NCBI GenBank assembly: GCA_036925085.1
Contig: JAUPFP010000064.1
Span: forward strand, 531,330-595,329
DNA from: Brachycybe producta
Taxonomy: Eukaryota > Arthropoda > Diplopoda > Playtdesmida > Andrognathidae
Length of the DNA stretch: 64,000 bases
Direction of reading: 5' to 3'
In this document: piece by piece, positions 47,061-61,095 of the stretch
Position numbering within the stretch: position 1 is the stretch's first letter
Layout: each line of letters opens with the position of its first letter
The notes under the pieces: generated by a model
Database searches by the model: none
What the model saw: only the letters and a program-made list of their open reading frames with translations
Told to the model about the DNA's origin: nothing
Position numbers and translations under genes: made by a program

Positions 47061-50000
47061 ACATAGATAAGTGCAAGTTGGCTAGGTTCGTCACAGGTTG
47101 AGGAGAGATGAAATTCAAAAACAAGCCCCATACGCTCCAAAAGTAATGGGTACACTTTGTACTAAAAAGAGGGTATTTGGATGCAATTCCATTCGATGTC
47201 CATGCATAGCCACAGAGTAAAACCTACACTGTACTAGTATGGATTAGTATGCAATGCGTGTATACAATGTTTGGTCACCTATGGAGGAGGCCCAAGTAAC
47301 TTCAATGACTTGAGGAAAAATTGATTGATTGACAAGTAAAACTTGTTAACGGGGGGGGGGGACGCACAAGACACAAACACTCGCATGCCTAGAAGAGAGA
47401 CTGAGAAACACAGGACACACACACACTGTCATAGACGCAAGTGCACGCAATGTCTTTTGCAAACAAACATAAAAGGTTCCTTATTTTCTTTCTTTCTTTT
47501 GTATTCTGTTGAAAATAGAAGAGATTAGTTGAATGGACCACGTCTCTTGTGTACACATTAATGGCGCATATGTCTTATTGAGAGCAAAGATATCTTCATC
47601 TTTAGGGAATCTGATTTGCTTTCTCGCTTTCTATTCTTCTTCCTTCTCGTTTCTATTCTTTCGTCAGAACGATGACATATGAAAGACCCTTTTTTTCCCC
47701 TTTATTTCTTGAAGGAATTTATATGTTCACAATACATTGGTATCCATTGTGGATTCTGTTTCCTTTCTCTCTCTCTCTCTTGCTCTTATTGTTCAATAAA
47801 AGTCCATTATACTGGGTGGTTTAATAACTTTTTCCCTTTTTTTCTTCTTACCTTCAATAGATATGAGAAACTCATAGCTACAATGTAAAATGAAACGTTT
47901 TTTCTTTCTTCTTTTTATATGTATTATATTTTAACAATTGTAAATAGAATGTAAATCTGAGGTTTGAGACAAGAAGAGAAAAAAAAAGCCTATTCAGAGA
48001 AGTTTCTATGGGACTCATGAGCTTTAATAATATGGGCATTCTGCGTTTTCGTCTATTTACTTTGATGTGCTTTTTTTGTGTTGCGTGGGTGGAGACAAAA
48101 CATTTGTTAAACGGAAGTAGATGGTGACAATGATTACAAAAGGCCCTGAGTATTTATCTTCATATAAAAGGCACTATAAAAGAAGCATACACACATATAC
48201 TATATATAGTGATGGCACATGCATATATTTGTGTGTAGATCTCAGTACATTTATATATACAGTATTGTACCCAGCTGTTTCAATATGTATTGCATTCATT
48301 CATTCTTGAATCCATCTTTTTTTCAGGATGTTGGGGTAGTGAGTTTTAGAAAGAGGAATTGTTCATGAATTACAAAAAAAAATGGCTTTGGTCATTTATC
48401 GATTTTTTTTTAGCTTTTTTTCTTCTTCTTCGTCTTCTTTATGTTCCTGTTTCCGATTCTTGACATGATGAAGGTGAAATTTCAGTTGTAATCCACATTT
48501 CAGTAGTACACATGTATTTTTGTACTTGGTGAGAAGAAGAAGAACAAGGGAAATCGAAGTCCTTTTTTTTTTCTTCTTGGTCTTCATTCTTTTCTTACAT
48601 CTTTGATATATAGAGACAAATAAAAGGATATATTCTTGTCTTTCCCATTTATTTCTAAAAGAAATGATAGACAGGTAGTGAAAGAGTTGGACCTTATGGT
48701 AAAAAAAAGGGTTCCAAGTTTGTGTCTCTGTTTTTGACGTTTTCATTGTGTCTTGCTGATACATCAACTTTTGCTATCAAAAAATGTGAAAATTGGAAAT
48801 GATTTTCATCAGGATTTTGTTGTATTTTTAGAAATTGGAAGACCTGCTGTGATGGTCAAGTAAAAGATTTGCATTTTGAAAAATGGGTTTTCTGTTTAGT
48901 TCTTCTGTTGGGCGTCGATTTTCTACCGACAAAATTAGAAAAGATCAACATAGAAATCAAATCAGAAGAAAGTTTCCTCTACCTTTTTCTGCTTTCTTTT
49001 GCGTTCAATTGAAAACACTCGAAGAAGTTATACATTAGAAGAAACTGAAGAAACATAGGAGAAAGACGAAGAGGAAGGAGGATGCATATGGTCTGAAGGA
49101 TGATTTCCTATTGGCTGATAACAGGAAATTCCGCGTAGCAAGAAGAAATAATTTCCTTTTTTCTGCCAAATAATTAGAATTGGATTATTCAAATTAGATA
49201 AATACTTCATTCAGTGAGTTTTTTTTTCTGCATTTGGGACTTGGTAAGATAAGCGTCCGGGTTTGTGCATAAAACACGTCCAAATGCAAATTGCTCGTGC
49301 AAATACCATGCAGTCTGTACCAAGCAGTATAGTCGGTAGATCAGCGATTCAGTTACACGCTGACATTTGTAAGTGCAACTGAAATGCCACCCCACTTTGC
49401 TTGGTTGCTTTGGCATTCGGTTCGCTTTTATGTTGCGTTGGTCTGTATCCACCGTTATGTGACACCCCCCTCCCCCTTTAAAATTACTTGAAGATTCTTT
49501 CTGAAGAAATCTTCAATTTCTTCTGAACCTGATTACTGATTAGACTTTATCCATTTTAGAACTTATTTAGTATGTCTTCTCCTTAGGTAGGTAGGTGTAT
49601 GTTTGTGTACGATTTCTAGGTCGTCGTCGTCATCAATGAACTCTAGAAAGTAATTGCTCCTCTAGGTATCTTTAGATGTATTCTTTTCCATATAGATCCA
49701 GACTAAAATCCACTTAAAGGAAATGGTCGTCTTTTTTTTTTTTTTCTTCAAGATGATACAATCTTCGTGAAAAACGCAGCACGGAAGGAAGAAAAAGTAT
49801 TTCTAGACAATATTTGAGATCCCTTCTTCAAGTATTAAACATAATCGTTTCAAGTGTGTGACTACGAGTATAGCTCGTTTCTATCTATTTTTTTTTTAGT
49901 TTGCTTTCTAATTGTAAGGATAATAATAACCCGATTAAAATATATTTAACCTGCTTTTCCTACTGGTTCACCTGTCACGTACCTACATCTATCTCTCGTT

Positions 50001-50553
50001 ACATTTTGCTCGAATCTTTTTCTTCTTTTACTTCTTCTTTTTCGATCCAATCTACTTATTTACTGAATTCTTCGAGGACATTTTCAGAAACTTGCACAAA
50101 GTGATGTTCAGTGTTTATGGGACCTAAAAAATAATGAAAGTGTTAATAATAGTAGACGACAATGAGACAAATGAGTGATAGGGTGTTACTAAAATTGCAA
50201 GAAATAATTCACAATCGTTAAAAAGTCTTTGTTTTTTTAAATAACGTTTATAATTGTACGTTTTTTTTTAACTCCATGTTAAATCCCATAGGATCAAACA
50301 AACGTCCAACAAAGGTTTGAAGAACTCTCGTTTAAAATGATTCAGAGCAATAACAAAAAATTAGCATATGCATTAATGTATTGGGTTCACGCTGATTGCA
50401 TTTTATAAGCATAGAACATGCAATTATTTTTCTATCAATTTTCATGTGATTTCATACCTTGACAAAAACCAGTCAAAAACCGTTTTTATACCAAAAACGA
50501 TTGCAGTGCCTACTTTCGGAGATATTTTGAATTAAACGCTATCTAAGCTCTTA
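47061..50553. other. Non-genic DNA
   Basis: Low-complexity T/CT-rich DNA with GAA/TTC patches near 48415-48440 and 48530-48545. No gene or clear repeat family. The 123-residue ORF at 48396-48767 (minus strand) is Lys/Glu-rich from purine tracts and is not supported. Confidence 0.45.
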
Positions 50554-50858
50554 ATACCTAGTACACACACCTGATAATTTAAATGCGTTTAAATAATAAA
50601 CGTGTTCTACAGAACCCTGTGAAGGGCAAACAAACAATATGTCGAATTCAATTTATTCAGTTAATAATCTCAAAATATTGAGTTAATACTTAAATATAAT
50701 TTATAAACTATTGACAAAATATTGATTTAGTTATTTCAATTTCAAATATTAATAATAAAGTCAATTTTTATTTGGGTTTATGTCCGTAACTGGATTCCGT
50801 ATAATTCACCTAAACACAATTAATTTGAATTCATTTAACTCATGTGTGTACAAGGTAT
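50554..50858. mobile_element. MITE family C, copy 2
   Basis: Near-collinear with 2611-2914. Shared blocks include GTTCTACAG, TAATAATCTCAAAATATTG, ACTATTGACAAAATATTGAT and ACTGGATTCCGTATAATTCA. Ends ATACCTAGTACACAC and the inverse of ATACCTTGTACACACATGAG. Confidence 0.8.
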
Positions 50859-53066
50859 TAAGGACAAAAAAAAAGAGAATTATACATTTTGCAATCGAAT
50901 AGACTGGTTAGAGGCTAGATGGTCTTCTAGAATTAAAATATAACTGAATTAGAATTGTAAGTTAACTCTAGCCGCTAACCAGCCTCTTTGATTTCAAAAA
51001 AGCATAATTATTTTTGCTCTTAATAATAATGATGATGATGATGATAATGAAAAATATTAATAAATATAATCATTGTTTTTTTCTTTTTTCATTTAAATTT
51101 TTTCTTACATATTTTTTTCTGATCCTAGTAAATATAAATGTGTTTTTTTAGTTTATATTTCATTTGGGGATATAAGTTGAATTTGGATGAAAATTGTGTG
51201 ATCCATTTTTGCTAACTGTCAAACTAATAACTAAGATTGATTCGACTGTCACAAAATGTATACAGCCTGGAATTTTCTTCTTCTACTTCTTCTTCATTCA
51301 TATAACTTTGAGAAGTTGAAAATATGAAATCTGTATTCTTGCAGTACAAAAAAAAAGATGGATGAAGGTGTTCTCGGTTAGTATTTTTGTCTTGTAAAAT
51401 GTCTGCATACATATTATGTCAAATGTGTACATGTACATTATTTGCGTGTGTCTTAGGGCGGTTGCCTATGATGTATGCACTTGGCATAAAAAATATCTGA
51501 AAAAAAAGTGCACGCGAAGGCTAACAGTAACCAAATAACTTCAAAAAAGTAAAAAGCGTGAGGTTTTTTTTTTTTTTCATTTAAGCCTACAAGTAAATGC
51601 CCAAATTCTGTAAGTTCTAGTTTTGTGTCACATAATGATGCATTTGAGAATACCCACTATACTTAGAAATTGTCTAGAAATCCATACAATTTTGTCTTAA
51701 GTGCGTTCTCAAATTGACATCCTTGTTGGTGCGCGTATTTTCTGAAACTAATTTTGTTCAAGAAAGTCTTAAGTTCTGAAAACTTTTTAAGAGTGAGTGA
51801 GCCGAGCTCTAGTAAAAAAAATGTCTTATGACCATTTAATGCATTCGGTTTGGATCATTTCCTTTCTATATAGATCCATATCTATTTGCAACACTTGTGT
51901 TCGTTTCTGCAATGAACATTTTTTTTGGTGTCATTTTCAGGTGTGACATGTGTAATTTTTTTTTTTTTTTTTTTTTTTTTTGCATCACCAAAAACACATT
52001 TTGATAAACACCAGACAGTGACACATAACACATTTCACACTAAAAAAACATTTCCATTTCCACTTTTGCAATTTCTCTTATATGAAACGATTATGTGTAC
52101 CGCATATGTTACTATCAAAGTGGCAGAACCGAGTTGGCAGATCACTTATTCTGCAATTTCACTAGTCAGTTTGCAGTATAACCAATTCGAGTCTGAAGTT
52201 TGCTTTATGGACTTGACTTTTAGAAAATGAGCATTAATCAAAACCTACACAATATTCAGAATATTGGTGGTGTGGCATTTGGATTGGCTTAGCTTCTTGA
52301 TGTTGGTATTCTCTATATTGTCTAAAACGCTGGTTAGTATGGAAATTTACTACCAAATTGGTGGTTTTGCAAATTGGCTTTGTTAGTCACTAATATCCCC
52401 GTCTGGCAGATTGCACAAAACGAAATTGAATGTAAAGGCTACAGTCTAACAGCTAACGCCATATCTTACATTGAACCCGTTGTGCCAAACGACACGAACG
52501 ACAACTGCAATCGATTCGGGTAGCAACTTGAAACAAGGATGGAATTTAAAAAAAGGTTTCTTGGTTGTATGCCAAAGAAATTGAACTAGTAAACAGCTGT
52601 TTGAAAATACACTGTTTCAATTTGCTTATACTTCAATAAGCAGCATGTTGAATAAAAACTTCTGCCTGGTTGAATATGACGTCAAAATGACGTTTTACGT
52701 TAAAATGCTGCTTGAAATTGCTGCTTCATTCGTTACTGGCTTAAAAGGAAGAACCACATATATGCTTTCTCATGCGGGCGACGTGGAGCGATTTGTTTCT
52801 ACATTATACCTTAAGCTTCTTTCTACTAAATTAAGACGATGTGAAGTGATAATTATTGGCAGTAGTGCGGCTTCCTGCTACTGACACCTGAAGCTTCTTC
52901 ACTAGCGAGGATACTTGAGAAGGCAGTCACCAAATTGCTTTGTATTCTGACAATCATGAGACATAGACTATAGTTCATATCATAATAGAAATAGCAGTTC
53001 GATTATAACTTCTGTAGCTACTAAATTCAATATGTAGTAGGTGCACGCATTTCACTATACTTACCT
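50859..53066. other. Non-genic DNA
   Basis: Includes an inverted pair GACTGGTTAGAGGCTAGA / TCTAGCCGCTAACCAGCCTC (about 50901-50990) and a 25-bp poly-T at 51957-51981. A 79-residue ORF at 52645-52884 has normal composition but no known motif. No gene called. Confidence 0.45.
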
Positions 53067-53074
53067 ATTTGATA

Positions 53075-53352
53075 CAGGCCCGTATTAAGGCATGTACCAA
53101 ATGTGCCTTGCAACAAGGCCCCCCGAGGTTATATTTTTGGATAATATTCTATTTCAATATTTTTAGGTTTTTTCGTAAAATTTATCCGAAACTAAACTAG
53201 AAATTCCTTAATTGAATCGCTGTGTGTTCATTTATTGTAGCCGATATGCACCGTTACTTTTACTTCACTTCTAAGGGCCCCATGTTATATTTGCCACAGG
53301 GCCCCCATGTTATACTTGGCACAGGACCCGCAAAAGTGTTAATCATGGCCTG
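53075..53352. mobile_element. hAT MITE with perfect 8-bp target duplication
   Basis: The ends CAGGCCCGTATTAAGGCATG and the inverse of CAGGCCATGATTAACACTTT match the CAGGGCCGGATTAA-type terminus of hAT elements (recalled). Flanked by ATTTGATA on both sides (53067-53074 and 53353-53360). 278 bp. The right half contains a tandem duplication of the GGGCCCCATGTTATA(T/C)TTG unit. Confidence 0.92.
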
Positions 53353-53360
53353 ATTTGATA

Positions 53361-54820
53361 CCTCCAGGGAATAGTGTAGACACTAGATGTGGTTCTATGT
53401 AGCACGCGTTGCTTGGATTCGTTGCAGCTAGCAGTAGCTGCTGTTTATATGTTGTACACACAATTTCTATTTACTGTTTTTGTTTTTCCCGATTTTTTCT
53501 TGTGTTCGTCGCTACTGTTTGGAGGTGCGCTTTATTAAAAACCGTTTATTTGGTATTTATATTGTATGCAAGTTTTTAATTTTGTTTGCTTCTAGTAAAT
53601 TAATATGTGCATTGCAATAGTGAAAAATGCATACAGTAGAGGAAGGGGGGGGGTGTGAAACTGCACTTTCTTATAATTGAGGTAGGTGAGTGCAATTTGT
53701 TGTAATTTCAGTTAATGGTGCAAGTAATTCATCCATCTCTCTTACACCATATATATGATCTTGAAAACGTTTGCATTATTTAGTATATATAAAGATACTT
53801 AGTTGTACTTAATGTGCTTTTTTTTACTTTTGTAGTCATTACTACTGTTGCCCGAGAGGTTTATTTATTATTAGAATCGTACTTCGTGTGCAACACACAT
53901 CTTTCTACAACTCTACAACACAGACACATACGCACACGCACAAAAGTTGTTCAACTTAGGCAATCAATCAAATTGCCACTCTTAATTCTGAAAATCGAGA
54001 AACGGTTGACAACTGGAAATCCAACGACAATTTCCTGTTCACTGAACTGCAGCGTTTTAAATGTCTTACTTGCAACCAGAATTCCCAAAGGACCTGGGAA
54101 CTTATTTTTTTTTTTGTCTCTAGTTTTAAAATCAAACATTTTTTTTCTTCTTCTTCTTTTTCTGAGGGACAATGTACCAAGTAAAGTTCTTTTCTAGATA
54201 TTTTTTTTCCGCTAAGGGATTTTTTCAAAGCTTAGTAATAATAAAAAAAGAAGATTGTTTGAGACATTTTATTTTTATTTTCTTCTTGAAAGATAAAAGT
54301 TATGATTTTGATGATGCAGTGCGCGTCTTCTTCCAATTTCGAGGTTATATCATTTTAAGATTGTAATTAAACTGTTTTTATTTTTGTTTTTTCCTAGATC
54401 TTGATTTATAATTTGTGTCCATCTTATGTTTTTTTTTTTCTGAAATGAAAAAAAAAAAAAACCTGTGTGGGTGTGTGGTTCTGTTTTTTCTTGTTGCTGT
54501 TGTTGTTGTTGTTCCTTAAGGTTGTTTTTGCTCGTAATCGTCGTTGTTGTAATACAGGATGCAATTGATCAACACATTGTACAAGATTAGTTTTTTTCCC
54601 CCTTCTTCTTGGCCTCATAATATCATGATGTGCTTACTGCCTGCTGTTTATTTCAGATTCTCATTTGTCAGAGGAGAGTTGCTAGCTGCACTCTTAGCTA
54701 AGGCATTTCAAACCATGCTTGATTAAAGCGGCAATCACACGTACCATATTTACAGCAAGATTTACTGCTAATATGTCTTGCAATTAATCGTGATTGTCAA
54801 TGTTGATAAATACTCTTTTC

Positions 54821-54824
<4 letters not shown>
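53361..54824. other. Non-genic DNA
   Basis: T-rich with (TTG)n near 54490-54515 and a poly-G run near 53645-53653. The 127-residue ORF at 53814-54197 follows T-rich sequence and has no known domain. Confidence 0.45.

Positions 54825-54900
<76 letters not shown>
54825..54900. repeat. (GA)n microsatellite
   Basis: About 38 uninterrupted GA units, the longest GA run in the window. Confidence 0.97.
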
Positions 54901-54906
<6 letters not shown>

Positions 54907-56195
54907 GAGGTTTCTTCTTCTTGCACACTTCTTTTTTTTTTGTCTTGCGGAAAAAAAAGCTTAATTTCTGTTTTTTTGTAAAGACTTTGTGTAAAGTACA
55001 CAACATTTTGTTCGTATTTCTTACAGAACTTTTTAATTGAAAACAATAAAATATATTACTGGATGGAATATTTTTTGTGAAGATGTCTTTAAAAGTTAAC
55101 ATTTGATATGATTTTTTCTAAATGACAAGTCACACTTCTAACAATTAATTGCCCAACTTTAAATTAAAAATCAAATTGTTGTTTTAAACTGCAAAAAAAT
55201 ATATATATATTTGTGAAGATTACGTAAGGTAATGTAATGCATTTCAATTCGATTTAGTTTTCCTCTTAAGATAATACCATTTTAAATGTAATGGTAAGTA
55301 TTGATAAAAATACCAGTTTATGGTTTTCTTATAGTTAAAATCATAGTGCCCGATATGGGGTTTCTCACTTCAGTTGAAATAACATAAAACCAACCATTAT
55401 AGTGAATGGGCGGGGAGGACCACCTCTGTGCTCTTATATATCGAATTCCTTTATTTCTTTATAATGACATTATGATTTCCAGCTAATGGAAATGCATTAT
55501 CTCATTTAACTCTAGTAAACTGCCATTTTTCTCCAGTTGAAATTTCCCCTGTTTAATGATACTCGTCAAATGGAAACAGGGCCTCAGAGCGAATGTTCAT
55601 GTATCACATCCATACAACATATGGACAATACTTAAGTAACAATGACTCTGGTTATATTTACAGCACGATTCTTTAATATAGTTGCTGTCATAAAGTTTCT
55701 TGAGCACCAACTTGTAGAAAACGTTTATCTCTTCTTTTTTTTTTTTTTTTGTTACAAGATTCACAGTAACATTTCTCATTATTTCTTGCAGTACATCGTG
55801 TTGTAAATATAACCAGTGTAATCGTGAAAAACAGAAAACCAAATTGAAAAAGTGAAGAATAAACACAGAGTGTAGTACAGACATAAACAGTTAACATAGA
55901 TTGAGAGCAAACTGACAAATGTGAGAGAAGAGGCCAGAGAGAGAGAGAGAGAGAGAAAGAGAAAACCACGGTTAACATTGACTTGTAATTTGTCTCGCTG
56001 TTGGCATGCATGCATCTAAATTACAATGAAGCATGTCGGTGAATAGGAATTAAATAAAGTTTAGCATAATTTGTCATGGTTGGCCTCTGTATGGCATATG
56101 AAAGAGACAGAGAGAGTACTTGCATAAATTACTGTTGTCAAGTAAAGCAAGTAGCAACGGATTCAGTACAACAACACAGTTCTCTTTCTTTCTCT

Positions 56196-56196
<1 letters not shown>
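54901..56196. other. Non-genic DNA
   Basis: No gene recognised. A short GA tract near 55935-55955 and poly-T near 55736-55750. Confidence 0.5.

Positions 56197-56233
<37 letters not shown>
56197..56233. repeat. (CT)n microsatellite
   Basis: About 18 CT units, the complement of the GA runs elsewhere. Confidence 0.93.
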
Positions 56234-56234
<1 letters not shown>

Positions 56235-57365
56235 GGCTTCAATTTGCAAACACAGTGCGATACTCCTTCCACAAACAGAAAAGACAGTTCCAATACAGGA
56301 AGTGGTCTTTCTCTGTGGGTGTTCTAATATAGTAGCCAGAAGTGCATCATCCTATTTCTAACTCTGAATAATATATTAAGCTTATATAGAAAAAAAGAGA
56401 TAGAAAGTATCAAAACAGAAAAAAAAAGCAAAATATGCTGTATATAAAGCATATACAAGTGTATTGCACACTACATTGTTATATATATATATAGGAAATT
56501 GATAAAGGATGAAGTGGCTTGAATTAGATTAATGATTTAGTATTGTGAATTACTGGGTGGTGTATCATTCTCTTGACAATGTCTGATTTACTCGTAGTTT
56601 GTTGCTATTCAACATTTCTACTAGTTATTGGGAGAGAAAGAAAAAAAGTAAGGATGAAAGGTTTTTGTTTATTTAGATACTTTTGAGTTCAAAAAAATAC
56701 AATTTGGTTGACTGCTGTGAGGTTCTGAAACCCAGGTTTATATACATACAGACAGACATACAGACAGAGGCTCAGTTTCTCTCTCTATAAGCCCCCAAAT
56801 ATCATTTCTGTGTATTCTCTAGGACCATGGTTATGTCATTTGAAATGCAGCAGCAAAGCAGCACCTCGATGGGCTGCAAAATTTGTTTTATGTACATTGT
56901 GTATGTTTGTATGGTGTGATTGATTTTGAGTTGAGTTCCTATCATTATTTATACACGAGGAGATTTAGCTTGAGGATAAAACAAAGATGGTTTCTCTCTG
57001 TCTCATTTTTCAAGCTGAAATTGTATATGACAAGGAATTGTAGGTAAATGTACGGTATGTCCATGAGTTTCTTGTATGAATGTTAATTTTTTTTTTCCTT
57101 TATATATGATATACTGTGTAGTATATGTCCACCATCGTTAGCTAGAAGAACAACATGACATTTGTAATGTAAATGTAATGTGATTTGCATACGAACGAAC
57201 CCATATTTTATAATGATAATGTGTGGAACATTGACAAATTACTTTATATTTGTCTTTGCTTAACTGTCAAATGGAATATAATGGATTTTGCACGTGTACT
57301 TGTGTTCCGTTGTTGCAGTGTGTGATGGCGTATATGTATGTTGTAGACCAGCTACATACATACTG
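56234..57365. other. Non-genic DNA
   Basis: AT-rich; a (CAGA)-type patch near 56750-56768. No gene recognised. Confidence 0.5.
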
Positions 57366-57620
57366 TATTTCCCAAAGGGTGTTTTTGTAAGTTTTGCTAG
57401 GTGTGCAGCGACATTTTAGTTTTTGTATTGAATGTGTTAATATATTTGTGTATTTCTGAATAAATTTTAACTTTATTGTAAAAAGTAATGAAGCAGAACT
57501 TTACTTTACCACATACATACACAGTAAAGCAGTGTTTTTCTAAAGGGTGTGTTGCGGCTCACTCACTAGTTTGCCTTGAGTTTTGCTAGGTGTGCTGCGA
57601 TTTCTGCAGACAAAAAAGGA
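57366..57620. mobile_element. Eroded hAT-type ends (GTGTGTTGCGGC type)
   Basis: CAGTGTTTTTCTAAAGGGTG at 57532 followed by TGTTGCGGCTCAC, and GAGTTTTGCTAGGTGTGCTG near 57578, echo CCCAAAGGGTG and AGTTTTGCTAGGTGTGCAGC at about 57371-57410. These are diverged repeats of one hAT-type terminus. Boundaries are not resolved. Confidence 0.45.
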
Positions 57621-58529
57621 ACCACAATATAGAGTAAGGTCAAACTTTTAACCTACTGGGCAACTTCTTAAGCTGGCTTCACATGAACCCACATTATGGA
57701 GCTAATTAATACCTAAAATCACATCGAAGTTTGTGTTTCGAAATCTGTTATATTTATAACAATTATATTTTCAAGTATACCCAGTTTTTAGAAGCAAATT
57801 TTTAAACTTAATCTCGCCGTAATCTAGATATTTGTAGAAAGATAGTCCTATTTACCTTTTTTTTTTTTCTTTTTACCTTGCATTAATTTATTTAAATCAA
57901 GCCAAACCTCTCCCATTTATGTGTGTTTATTGAAGACAACTACCACCATTTGTGTCTTGTGTACTTTATAGTATAAATTCCATATGTTTTACTTTGTTGT
58001 TTATTCGTTTTCTAGTGTTTGTGTGTGTGTTTTCTCATAGCTAAATGTTTGTATGTGTTTTGCATATCTCGAGCTTTATTTGCATGTATCGCTTTTATGT
58101 ATATAATGTGTGTGTGTGTATTGTTGTACAGTTTGTGTTGTGAGTTTGTAAGTGAACCGCAGAAAACATTATGCTGAAGAGAAGTTCATGTATTTTAGGG
58201 GTCGATAAGCAATGCACCTTTTTTTTTTTGTTTGTTGATAAATAGCCCTAATGTTGTTGTTTCTCTCCATTGAACATTTTATTTTTATGTTGCAGGTTGC
58301 TTATTTTAAAAGCAAAACACGGTTATATGTTGTTGTTATACCATTGTTTTAACAATTTCACAGAGACACACGTTTTGTTCTTGAATCCATTTTTCAATTT
58401 ATGATGGGATCTTAAAAGTATGAGTTAAGAATAATACAGGGTGTCAATAATTTATTTTACCACATTACAAACGATTATGGAGATGGTTTATGAAGTCAGT
58501 CAGTCGATTTACACACTCTTGAATAGGAC
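57621..58529. other. Non-genic DNA
   Basis: T- and TG-rich, no gene recognised. Confidence 0.5.
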
Positions 58530-58774
58530 GAGGAACTCGAACGTCTGTTAGAAACTAGAAGGGTACCTTAATTTCTCTTAAGGTATTTTCATGTTGATGT
58601 CATTCAAAATAAACTTTCTATAGACAAAAAATTAATAAAAAAATAACATCTTGATTAATTTTGGCCGTTTTCAAACTCACATAAAAAGTTTAGTTTGAAC
58701 GATATCACCATGATAATACTCTTGTGATTGAGCTGCCCTTCTAGTTTTGTTTTAAACATTCAAGTTTCTTTTCA
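58530..58774. mobile_element. MITE family B, copy 2
   Basis: Shares with 2297-2551 the arm block GAAACTAGAAGGGTA, TATTTTCATGTTG, AAACTCACATAAAAAG and GATTGAGCTGCCCTTCTAGTTT. About 245 bp, inverted-repeat arms with mismatches. Non-coding. Confidence 0.75.
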
Positions 58775-58984
58775 GAATAATCAAAAGTTTGACAGTCGTT
58801 TGCACTTTAAAATCATACAAATACAGACAACATACAGATCACATATAAATTAGAGCTGATTTTTATCATCTTGTTATGAGTTTTACATTTTAAACTGTCG
58901 CACACATTTTCACAAAATTTCACAGCTATTGGGGGGGGGGGGGAATGAGGTGGAACATTATCTAATCTCAAATGACATAATCCG
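58775..58984. other. Non-genic DNA
   Basis: Poly-G at about 58931-58943; otherwise AT-rich. Confidence 0.5.
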
Positions 58985-59220
58985 TAATTAAAATAACTCA
59001 TAATACGAAATCAAAAATTCTAGTCTCCAAAATACAATACCCACATTCCAAATTATAACAAATTCCAAAATACAAATTACGAATTTTGACATTCTGAATT
59101 ACAAACCACAAAATATAACGAATTATAAATTACGGAAATACATATTAAAAAGTACGGATAACAAAATGTAATTTGCAAATTCCAAAATTCAATTTCAATA
59201 GTTTGCTAAATTTGAATTTG
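58985..59220. repeat. Degenerate short-unit tandem repeat
   Basis: Recurring AAATTCCAAAATAC / AATTACGAA / AATTACAAA words at irregular 12-25 bp spacing over about 235 bp. It looks like an old, diverged tandem array. Confidence 0.5.
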
Positions 59221-61095
59221 TTAACAACAAATTTTAAAACCTTTTAAAACGAGGAATGACTTATGATGCACTCAGTATACACAGGTATACACTGAATTGA
59301 TTGTCATTGGATGGTTAGATATTTCTTTTTTTTTTCTTGAATCTCTTGACTTCCTTTTTTTTTAAAGACTGTGAAAATCAATAATTTCGTTCAGATAAAG
59401 GTTTAACATTCCTGTTTTAGACAGGGTTTTTTTTTTTTTGCTTTTTTTTTTTTGCTTTTTTTTTGTTGGTTGCATTCGATCGAATTTCACCTTTTGGCGA
59501 ATTAGAAATTGATTCTCATGTTGCATGAAGAAGAAGCTATTAAGAAACAGGAAAAATTGTCCGTTTTTGACCACTTTATTGATATAAGATCTACAAATTC
59601 CAAAATAACACTAAGAGCATAAATAATCATTAAGATGGATAAGTAAAACGAGAACACATTTAAAATTATATTACTTTTCATTGCTTTCTTTACTCGTTCG
59701 TATAATTGTGAGAGATGATGATGCTTCAACAAAATAGAATGGGTTTAGGTGAATGTAAACGTTACTGTTTCATACTTTTTGTATTCCTGAGAGGTTAATA
59801 ACTTAATACCTAGTTCACAAGAGAGAAAGTTATGATTTTGGTTCCATATCTCATAGAAACAGATCCAAAAAGTTTAATTTTTGCACGGATGTTTTATGAA
59901 AAACGTTTGTGCAAAGGTGCAGTGAAAAACTTGAGAAATTCTAAAACATTCTTAACTTTAAACCTAGTGTACAATATATCCTGAAGATTAAAGTAACTGT
60001 TGTAGTTTCTGTATCTGCTTCTGAGTTAAGCTTCTTTTAACTATGATCGGACAAAGTAACAAGAAAAAGTTAAGGAAACACGGGGACATAAGTATTGCAT
60101 TATTCTTAAGCAGATCGAGACCAGGGGCCATTGAATTTGGTTGCTCTCTGTTCGTACTTAATGTGAACCCTACAGGCATTTACAGAAGAAGACTGTTTAC
60201 ACATGGACGCGAATCAGACAAATATAATGCTGAGTGAATGGCGATAGTAGGATGGAATGAATATATCTACCTCGTTTGAATAAAAGCCCACGCTGAGCAT
60301 ATAAGCTCAATGAGCTGCCAGATGGAACAACAAAGAGAGGAACTTTAAAAAGACATCACGCCCTCGCCAGTTTTTTTTTTTTTGCTGGCTTGTGGCATTC
60401 ACAAAAAGTGGCATGTACAGAATTTCACTGACATCAAATGTGAGCCTTATTTATCTATGGAAGAATAAATACTCTACAGATGCATGCCTGTGGTCACTGA
60501 GTCACTCACAGTCCTGAAATCATCATTACTTGGAATCTCCTAACAACTGCTGATGGGACACATACTTTCTAAGCATGTTTTATTAGAATAACTAGATTGT
60601 AAATGTCTTAACACAATGAACCACATATTTTACGACTATAAACTACCTGAGAAGATATGGGCACGGTGAAATCTATTACATACGATTACTAATAGGAGGA
60701 CACTGATGGTCACTAGAGACAGAAAATGTACTTTGTGGCACTAGGCTGCAATCGGAGCTGTGGCAGTTTACAGCTGCAGCAGTGTATGAGTATGAGCATA
60801 ATGTCACAGGTGACTAATAAGTCATATTTTACTGGAGTTAAATAACTAGACAGACTAGACCTATAAAGCCTATAGGTGGATTATCCTTTTAAACCTAATA
60901 CAGATAATGGCAAGGCCATTCTAGTTGCCAGTATCATAACAGTTTAAGCATTCCATTAACAATGATATGACAAACATTGAAATATTTAAAAAATGAAATT
61001 TATAAGTTTTTCAAAACAACTTGCTTTTAAAAAAAGTATTTTCAAATTGTGAAAAAATAATCTAATTAATTACTAATTAGTAATTACTTACTTAT
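59221..61095. other. Non-genic DNA
   Basis: No gene recognised. Poly-T patches near 59428-59468. Short ORFs at 60043-60237 have no known motif. Confidence 0.5.

Noticed and set aside
46670-47124. Cysteine-rich protein genes on the minus strand
   Set aside because: The frames run through a degenerate minisatellite and the residues simply mirror the repeat words.
48396-48767. 123-residue Lys-rich gene on the minus strand
   Set aside because: Composition is explained by purine-rich low-complexity DNA; no domain and no splice context.
54778-55102. Arg/Glu- and Ser/Leu-repeat proteins
   Set aside because: Pure products of the (GA)n microsatellite.
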